Origin: a bacterium
GTDB lineage: Bacteria; Ratteibacteria; UBA8468
Assembly (NCBI GenBank): GCA_030637775.1
Contig: DAOWFY010000021.1
Coordinates: 1 to 12,646, forward strand
DNA length: 12,646 bases
Direction: 5' to 3'
Within the stretch, counting starts at the first letter, position 1. Every line of letters begins with the position of its first letter. Positions 8,004 through 12,646 of this stretch are shown piece after piece. The translations under genes and the position numbers were made by a program. Below the pieces are notes generated by a model. That model did no database searches, was not told the origin of the DNA, and was given only the letters and a program-made list of their open reading frames with translations.

Positions 8004-9218
8004 CTATTCTGGATTAAAGAGATTATCAGAAAGACCAAGGTTCAGTCTAATAAAGAGATAATCCTGAGTAGTCACAAAGTCCCCGGCGGTCAGAACCGGA
8101 GTACTGACTATCCTTGCGGGGACATAAGCCCATTTCTTCTCTTTTTTATTAATTAAAATCCTTCTTGTTCTTTTGACTTCCGTAGTATCTACCAATTTAT
8201 ATTCCCGGTAAAGCATAGACTTGGTCATTATCCCTTTTTCATAATCAATGAAGAGCTTTATTTTAGAATATAATTCATTGGAAGTTATCGGCACAGCATC
8301 AATAGCATAAATTCCTTTTTTAGAATCACTATTTTCTTCATCCAGGGTTAAGGAGTGGTTAGCGATAAATTCATCCTGACTATACCAGAGGTCCATTTGA
8401 GTGAATTGAGAGGAGGAGATACCTGCTTGTTCAGTAAGGTCTATCTCTATTATCTTCTCCATTGTCTCAGGATTAAGAAGAGTCATCTTAGAGCCATTGA
8501 TGATGGTGATGTCGGTAGGTTTAATTTTATTTCTTCTGATGAGGGTGTTTATTTCTTTTATCTTTCTATCGCTCATTCCTTTGGAAGGAAATTTCTTTTT
8601 CTCTTCTTTTTTTAGCCTGGGAAGATAGGTTTCCTGTCTCATCTTATCCGGGGACTTAGTATAGACAAGAGCAAGGTCTGTCTTTCCAAAGGGTTTGGAA
8701 TTAAAGGTGCACCTGGCAATTGATATTGCCTTCATATCCTGGATTAAACTGTAGTTACTTTCTACTCTTCCTAATATCGCTTCTGGTGATGGGAAGGCAA
8801 CACCAGGAGAAATGTTTATAGTAATACTGTCTTTACCTTTAGCGGGTCTTTTCGTCTGATAGGCGTAAACAGAGAAAGTATGGGAACCTTCTGAAAGAGA
8901 AGAGGTGCTATAATTGAAGGTATGGCCGCCTGAAGTGGCAGGAGGAATGATTAATTTACTTTCTACCGGTTTTTTATCTACCCTGAGTTCTAAAGTATAT
9001 ATCTTTCCCTTAGTTGCCTGGTAATTTACACTAATTTCTATCTTAGTTCCCCTGGGAAAGGTTGCCCCATTCTCTGGAGAGGTGATAGCTACTTCTGGCG
9101 GCTTTCTTGGTGGTTTTCTCTTGTCCTTTTTAGGGGCGCCAAAAACAAAAGATGAAAAGATAAGAAAGATACTTGTTACAATTCCTGCCCATACAAAATT
9201 AGTTTTCCATTTATTCAT
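8004..9218 (-). CDS. Exported protein with Ig-like domain and LolA-like (lipoprotein-sorting type) domain
   Basis: This is the first gene of the block between rpsG and fusA (404 residues). A signal peptide occupies about 1-28 (cut near VFGA), then a Lys/Pro-rich linker (29-41). Residues 42-137 look like a bacterial Ig-like domain (ITSPENGATFPRGTKIEISV at the start, SLSEGSHTFSVYAY near the end). From about 145 the sequence has the feel of the LolA/LolB/outer-membrane lipoprotein-sorting superfamily: an N-terminal helix (ILGRVESNYSLIQDM), then beta strands with SPDKMRQET and, later, IKLFIDYEKGIMTKSMLYREY. That superfamily folds as an open barrel that holds acyl chains. The assignment rests on pattern recognition only and is moderate. 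GAGGAG lies 8 bases before the ATG. It probably heads its own transcript or is read through from rpsG. Confidence 0.75.
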   Translation of the reverse strand: MNKWKTNFVWAGIVTSIFLIFSSFVFGAPKKDKRKPPRKPPEVAITSPENGATFPRGTKIEISVNYQATKGKIYTLELRVDKKPVESKLIIPPATSGGHTFNYSTSSLSEGSHTFSVYAYQTKRPAKGKDSITINISPGVAFPSPEAILGRVESNYSLIQDMKAISIARCTFNSKPFGKTDLALVYTKSPDKMRQETYLPRLKKEEKKKFPSKGMSDRKIKEINTLIRRNKIKPTDITIINGSKMTLLNPETMEKIIEIDLTEQAGISSSQFTQMDLWYSQDEFIANHSLTLDEENSDSKKGIYAIDAVPITSNELYSKIKLFIDYEKGIMTKSMLYREYKLVDTTEVKRTRRILINKKEKKWAYVPARIVSTPVLTAGDFVTTQDYLFIRLNLGLSDNLFNPE

Positions 9219-9226
9219 TTGTTTGT

Positions 9227-9232
9227 CTCCTC
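9227..9232 (-). promoter_or_regulatory. Ribosome binding site of the Ig/LolA-like gene
   Basis: GAGGAG on the minus strand, 8 bases upstream of ATG 9218. It fixes the start of the first gene of the inserted block. Confidence 0.75.
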
Positions 9233-9235
9233 ACT

Positions 9236-9271
9236 AAAATAGCATCCCCGTCTTTCCTTTTACCTTGTCAA
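9236..9271 (-). promoter_or_regulatory. Possible promoter for the four-gene inserted block
   Basis: On the minus strand TGCTATTTT (9244-9236) fits an extended -10 element. TTGACA (9271-9266) lies upstream, but the 24-base gap between them is too long for a normal sigma-70 pair, so only the extended -10 could work. The predicted start point would lie close to the GAGGAG ribosome binding site. Evidence is weak. Confidence 0.25.
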
Positions 9272-9314
9272 AATTTCTCCTCTTTTTTGTAATCACAGGC
9301 AACCTCTATTCTGG

Positions 9315-9334
9315 GGAAAAGATTTTTCTTTTCC
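9315..9334. repeat. Perfect 8-bp hairpin in the rpsG spacer
   Basis: GGAAAAGA and TCTTTTCC pair perfectly around a 4-base loop. No U-run follows in either direction, so it is not a standard terminator. It lies just downstream (in minus-strand terms) of the repeat-rich element at 9338-9482. Confidence 0.45.
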
Positions 9335-9337
9335 ACT

Positions 9338-9482
9338 AAGGCGAGGAAGTTCCCTGAAGCGTGCCTTGTTAGCGACGAACGGGCACGGTGTCCGCCAAAG
9401 GCGGACGAGTGAGGAGCAACGAGAGCGAAGATTTCCTCGCTGGGGAAATCGAGCGTGCCGCTGAAGGAAACTTCCGAGCCTC
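9338..9482. repeat. Repeat-rich structured spacer, probable dispersed-repeat remnant
   Basis: Between rpsG and the inserted genes lies about 145 bases with several nested symmetries. Imperfect inverted repeats form the ends (9338-9361 and 9459-9482; both arms share the GGAAGTT/AACTTCC core). CGTGCC occurs at 9360-9365 and 9454-9459, with its complement GGCACG between them (9382-9387), so either copy could pair with the middle one. GTCCGCC-AAA-GGCGGAC is a perfect 7-bp hairpin at 9390-9406, and a weaker stem lies at 9424-9441. The stretch looks richer in G+C than the genes that follow. Short open frames across it do not resemble proteins. It looks like a REP/MITE-like element or the scar of one, but I cannot show other copies. 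Confidence 0.5.
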
Positions 9483-9951
9483 ACCATCGATAATGGGCAA
9501 AAGCACGATTTGCCTCGGCCATACGGTGAGTTTCCTCTTTCTTCCTAATACCATTGCCTTCTCCTTTAAAGGCATCTAATAATTCAGCCGCAAGTTTCTC
9601 CTCCATTGGCAGACCTTTCCTTCCCCGGGCAAAATTAATAATCCATCTCATTGCTAAGGAGGTACCGCGCTGCATCCTAACCTCCCTCGGAACTTGATAG
9701 GTAGCTCCTCCTACTCTCCTCGCTTTTACCTCTAAGAGAGGCCTCACATTTTCAATTGCTCTTTTAAAGAAAGCAAGAGGCTCTTCCTTTGCTCTTTTTG
9801 ATGCGATTTCTATTGCCTCGTAAAATATGGTTTGCGCCAAAGATTTCTTACCTTTCCTCATCAGACAATTAATAAACTTCTGCACTTCCTCACTCTGATA
9901 CTTTGGATCCGGGGAGACGTCCCTTCTTTTTACATATTTCTTTCTGGGCAT
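9481..9951 (-). CDS. rpsG: Small ribosomal subunit protein S7
   Basis: S7 nucleates assembly of the 30S head by binding the 3' domain of 16S rRNA, and it contacts the E-site tRNA and mRNA exit. The product is 156 residues, the usual bacterial length, and the hallmark segments are intact: MPRKKYVKRRDVSPDPKY at the start, VRPLLEVKARRVGGATYQVP (the rRNA-binding beta ribbon) in the middle, and HRMAEANRAFAHYRW at the end. It begins 11 bases after the rpsL stop with only a weak purine stretch upstream, consistent with coupled translation. Normally fusA follows directly; here a 262-base spacer and four unrelated genes intervene. In the classical str operon S7 is the autoregulatory repressor; whether that holds here cannot be seen. 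Confidence 0.98.
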   Translation of the reverse strand: MPRKKYVKRRDVSPDPKYQSEEVQKFINCLMRKGKKSLAQTIFYEAIEIASKRAKEEPLAFFKRAIENVRPLLEVKARRVGGATYQVPREVRMQRGTSLAMRWIINFARGRKGLPMEEKLAAELLDAFKGEGNGIRKKEETHRMAEANRAFAHYRW

Positions 9952-9962
9952 TTTCTTATTAT

Positions 9963-10401
9963 TTAAGTAGGAGATTCTGGCTCGGCAGCTGGCTCAGCAG
10001 GTTTTTCCCCTGCTTCTTTGATCATTCCAGGCTTTTCACGTTTTGTTCCATACTTTGATCTTGACTTCTTACGATTTTCCACGCCCATGGTATCGGCCGT
10101 CCCCCTTATAATGTGGTACCTGACACCCGGAAGGTCCTTTACTCTACCTCCGCGGATTAAAACTAAGGAATGTTCCTGAAGATTGTGACCAATTCCAGGA
10201 ATATAGGCAATCACTTCCTCTCCATTTGTTAAACGCACCTTCGCAATCTTGCGCAGAGCCGAATTTGGTTTCTTTGGGGTTAGGGTCTTTACATAAAGGC
10301 AGACCCCTTTCTTCTGAGGGGCAACCTCCCAGAGCAGAAGACTTAGATCTTTTCTTTCCTCTTCTTCGGGCTCCTTTTGTCAATTGACCTGATGTAGGCA
10401 T
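9963..10401 (-). CDS. rpsL: Small ribosomal subunit protein S12, split over two frames by a +1 shift
   Basis: S12 lies at the decoding centre and helps monitor codon-anticodon pairing. No single frame encodes it. From ATG 10401 the first frame gives an S12-like N-terminus ([17 protein letters not shown], then SALGGCP) through codon 28, then runs into nonsense and stops after 85 codons. The rest of S12 is one base downstream, beginning QKKGVCLY and including [21 protein letters not shown] and [13 protein letters not shown], down to TAA at 9965-9963. Joining the frames at CCC-U gives about 145 residues with the family's Cys-Pro-Gln-Lys junction intact. The C-terminus carries an unusual Pro/Glu/Ala-rich tail of about 25 residues. 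The start is only 4 bases after the rpoC stop. It could be a programmed +1 frameshift, a mutation or a sequence error. Confidence 0.93.
10317..10330 (-). promoter_or_regulatory. Candidate +1 frameshift site in rpsL
   Basis: The minus strand reads, in frame 0, CTG GGA GGT TGC CCC TCA. The S12 frame resumes if tRNA-Pro slips from CCC to CCU, so that CAG (Gln) follows. CCC-U is a known +1-prone sequence. The Shine-Dalgarno-like GGAGGT ends exactly 3 bases before the slip codon, the spacing found in the prfB recoding site. Unlike prfB there is no stop codon in the A site (UCA). The run is four C's, so deletion of one C would also restore the frame; the indel explanation therefore stays open. Confidence 0.45.
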
Positions 10402-10405
10402 TTTA

Positions 10406-12646
10406 CTAACTCTTTCTCTTTTTTACAAATCCTGTTCCCGCAGGAATAAAATGGCCAATAATAACATTCTCCTTTAATCCATAAAGCGGATCGGTCCTTC
10501 CGGTCACCGCGGCTTCGGTCAAAACCCTTGTTGTCTCCTGAAAAGATGCGGCGGAAATAAAACTGTCGCAACCGAGAGCAACCCGGGTTATTCCCAAAAC
10601 TATGGGACTGCCACGAGCTGGCCTTTTTCCCTTGGCCAATATCCCCTCATTTATCTCCTGAAACTTAAATCTATCAATTTCCTCACCTTCTAAAAGCAGG
10701 GTATCTCCAGGATCCTTCACCCTTACCTTGCTGAGCATCTGTCGAATGATTATTTCCAGATGTTTATCATTAATTGTTACGCCTTCCAAGCGATAGACCT
10801 CCTGAATTTCATTGAGAAGGTATTCCCGAACCTTCCTTTCTCCTCCGACCTTCAGAATATCATCAAGCACTATCGGCCCATCCGTTAATTTCTCTCCTGC
10901 TATTACATCCTCTCCGTCCAAGACATTAAGACGTTTCCCTACGGGAATGGATTCTTCCTGCACAGTTCCGGTAGAGCTTCTAATTTGGATAATTCTTTCC
11001 CCTTTAGAACCCTTTGAAATTTTGACAACCCCATCAATTTCACCAAGGATAGCTGGATTTTTAGGATGTCTTGCTTCAAAAAGTTCCGAAACCCGGGGTA
11101 GCCCCCCGGTGATATCCAGCATTCTACCAGAGACCCGAGGCATCTTAGCAATAAGGTCACTTTTCCTTACCCTTTGCCCTTCCCTTACTACCAAATTGGC
11201 TCCAACGGGAAGAGGGTAATAGGCAACTCTTTTTCCTTTTCTTTCAATAAGGATTGTGGGCTCTAAATTTTCCTTATGTTCAATAATCACTTCTCCCCTG
11301 ATTCCGCCTATCTTCCCAATCTCTTCCTTAACGGTAAGACCTTTTTTAATGTCCTGAAATTGTACCTTTCCATCTTCCTCGGTAAAGATAGGAATGATAT
11401 AGAGATCCCACTCGGCAAGAAGGGTTCCCGCAGAGATTTTCTGGCCATCCTTTACCCTTAAGAGAGTACCAACTAAGGGGTTATATTTTTCTATTTCACG
11501 ATCTCGCTCATCGTAGATGGCAATCTCTCCATCCTTATTGAGAACAATCCTATTCTTATTTTTGCCCGTGACGGTCTTTAGATTTTGCAACCGAATATAG
11601 CCGCTATACTTGGATTTGATTTTGGACTCCCCTACAATTCTGCTCGCAATCCCCCCATAGTGAAAGGTGCGCAATGTTAACTGCGTTCCTGGCTCTCCAA
11701 TAGATTGGGCGGCAACAATACCTGCCGCCTCTCCGGTCTCTACAAGTTTCCGGGTTGCTAAATTCCAGCCATAACATTTTCTGCATACCCCGCGTTCGCT
11801 CTTGCAGGTAAGGACAGACCGTATTCTAATCTTCTCTATTCCTGCTGCTATAATCACATCAGCAATCTCTGGAGTAATTATCTCATTGCTCTTGACAATT
11901 ATCTTATCGGTAATAATATCGACAACATTATCCAGGGCAACCCTTCCCACAATTCTCTCTTTCAGGGAGACAACGATCGTTTCTCCTTCAAGAATAGGAC
12001 CAATAAGAACGCCATCGATAGAATTACAGTCCTCTTCAGTAATCACAACATTCTGAACAACATCGACAAGTCTTCGGGAGAGATAGCCCGCATCGGAGGT
12101 CTTGAGAGCGGTATCGACTAACCCTTTTCTTCCCCCGTGAGTGGAGATGAAATACTCAAGAACACTCAACCCTTCCTTGAAGTTGGAAATGACCGGGGTC
12201 TCGATAATTTCACCAATCCCACCGGTTATTCTCCTGGTAGGTCTTGTCATTAAACCTCTCATTCCGGCTAATTGATTTACCTGAGCGTGGGTCCCACGGG
12301 CACCAGAATCAACCATAATAAAGATGGGATTGAAGTATCCATCTCCCTGGCTCTTATCCAGAACAAAGAAGACCTCCTCAGCAATCTTATTAGTGAAGGA
12401 GGCCCAAACATCAATCACTTTATTATACCTTTCTCCATCGGTAATTATCCCTTTCCGATAATCCTTTTCAAAGCGGTCTGTCTGAAGCTTCGCCATTTCA
12501 ACTAAATCCTTCTTTCTCTCAGGAATTATCAGATCATCAATTGAGATGGAAATTCCACCAAGCGTAGCAAATCTGAATCCCAGTTCCTTCACCTCATCCA
12601 AAAATTTTATTGTTTCCTGATAGCCAAACTTAGAGAAGATCTCACT
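10406..12646 (-). CDS. rpoC: RNA polymerase beta-prime subunit, C-terminal part (5' end outside the window)
   Basis: Beta-prime forms the clamp, bridge helix and trigger loop of RNA polymerase. The frame is open to the window edge, giving 746 codons of what is typically about 1,400; the N-terminal clamp and the catalytic Asp triad are outside. Numbered from the TTG codon at 12601, visible parts are the F-loop region (DSGARG, then QLAGMRGLM, 99-118) and the bridge-helix stretch ending DTALKTSDAGYL (163-174). The second zinc site has Cys192 with Cys266, Cys273 and Cys276. The trigger loop begins GEAAGIVAAQSIGEPGTQLT (290-309). A long SI3-like insertion of barrel-type repeats follows before DITGGLPRV, and the end is GLKENVIIGHFIPAGTG. 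The TTG at 12601 is internal, not a start. rpsL begins 4 bases after the stop, so the genes are co-transcribed. Confidence 0.97.
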   Translation of the reverse strand, partial: SEIFSKFGYQETIKFLDEVKELGFRFATLGGISISIDDLIIPERKKDLVEMAKLQTDRFEKDYRKGIITDGERYNKVIDVWASFTNKIAEEVFFVLDKSQGDGYFNPIFIMVDSGARGTHAQVNQLAGMRGLMTRPTRRITGGIGEIIETPVISNFKEGLSVLEYFISTHGGRKGLVDTALKTSDAGYLSRRLVDVVQNVVITEEDCNSIDGVLIGPILEGETIVVSLKERIVGRVALDNVVDIITDKIIVKSNEIITPEIADVIIAAGIEKIRIRSVLTCKSERGVCRKCYGWNLATRKLVETGEAAGIVAAQSIGEPGTQLTLRTFHYGGIASRIVGESKIKSKYSGYIRLQNLKTVTGKNKNRIVLNKDGEIAIYDERDREIEKYNPLVGTLLRVKDGQKISAGTLLAEWDLYIIPIFTEEDGKVQFQDIKKGLTVKEEIGKIGGIRGEVIIEHKENLEPTILIERKGKRVAYYPLPVGANLVVREGQRVRKSDLIAKMPRVSGRMLDITGGLPRVSELFEARHPKNPAILGEIDGVVKISKGSKGERIIQIRSSTGTVQEESIPVGKRLNVLDGEDVIAGEKLTDGPIVLDDILKVGGERKVREYLLNEIQEVYRLEGVTINDKHLEIIIRQMLSKVRVKDPGDTLLLEGEEIDRFKFQEINEGILAKGKRPARGSPIVLGITRVALGCDSFISAASFQETTRVLTEAAVTGRTDPLYGLKENVIIGHFIPAGTGFVKKRKS

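Noticed and set aside
9266-9271. TTGACA upstream of the Ig/LolA-like gene as a standard -35 box
   Set aside because: The nearest -10-like TATTTT is 24 bases away, outside the working range, so only an extended -10 was kept as a weak candidate.
9293-9579. Several overlapping short open frames on both strands between rpsG and the Ig/LolA-like gene
   Set aside because: They lie across the repeat-rich spacer or inside rpsG, have Arg/Ser/Pro-rich composition typical of out-of-frame translation, and lack ribosome binding sites.
9963-10238. A 91-codon frame starting within rpsL as an independent gene
   Set aside because: It is the C-terminal part of S12 and the same frame is open and homologous well upstream of that ATG, to the frameshift site.
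10144-10401. An 85-codon frame from the rpsL start read as a separate small gene
   Set aside because: Its first 28 codons are the S12 N-terminus; the remainder is out-of-frame translation of S12 coding sequence and resembles nothing.
12599-12601. TTG as the start codon of rpoC
   Set aside because: The same frame stays open and matches beta-prime for 15 more codons up to the window edge, so the TTG is an internal Leu codon.

Overview
The window is bacterial and carries the distal part of the rpoBC–str cluster, with every gene on the minus strand. In transcription order (high to low coordinates) it reads: 3' half of rpoC, rpsL, rpsG, then four non-ribosomal genes, then fusA and a nearly complete tuf. 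The four extra genes sit where rpsG and fusA are normally adjacent. The RNA polymerase has a long SI3-like insert in the beta-prime trigger loop and an F-loop insert of the type I associate with Gram-negative and FCB-like lineages. The exported proteins (two-domain Ig/LolA-like, HEAT, PD40 propeller, lipase) also suggest a diderm. The species is not recognisable; an uncultured candidate-phylum bacterium is a reasonable guess, not a demonstrated assignment.

Region by region. 12646-10406: rpoC C-terminal 746 residues, cut at the window edge. 10401-9963: rpsL, which cannot be read as one frame. The S12 sequence runs in frame 0 to Cys27-Pro28 and continues one base downstream (+1) from Gln29. The break lies at CCC-U, three bases after a Shine-Dalgarno-like GGAGGU, the same geometry as the prfB (RF2) recoding site; a simple indel in a C run is the competing explanation. 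9951-9481: rpsG, intact. 9480-9219: a 262-base non-coding spacer, more G+C-rich than the genes after it and full of hairpins and direct and inverted repeats; it looks like a dispersed-repeat remnant at the edge of the inserted block. 9218-3374: four tightly spaced genes, each encoding an N-terminal signal peptide. They are an Ig plus LolA-like protein, a HEAT-repeat protein, a TolB/PD40 propeller protein and an 870-residue PGAP1-like lipase. 3373-3330: a 44-base gap with a perfect TTGACA box that may restart transcription for fusA. 3329-1206: fusA. 1188-1: tuf, missing only its last few codons.

The ribosomal and elongation-factor genes make core transcription and translation machinery. The four inserted genes encode exported proteins that plausibly act together at the cell envelope, and their placement could couple their expression to growth-rate-controlled transcription. 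A 42-base stretch upstream of the propeller gene matches the lipase nucleophile-elbow coding sequence at 38 of 42 positions, so the block has a history of duplication and deletion. I saw no tRNA, rRNA, CRISPR array, transposase or canonical rho-independent terminator, and no gene-free stretch longer than 300 bases.
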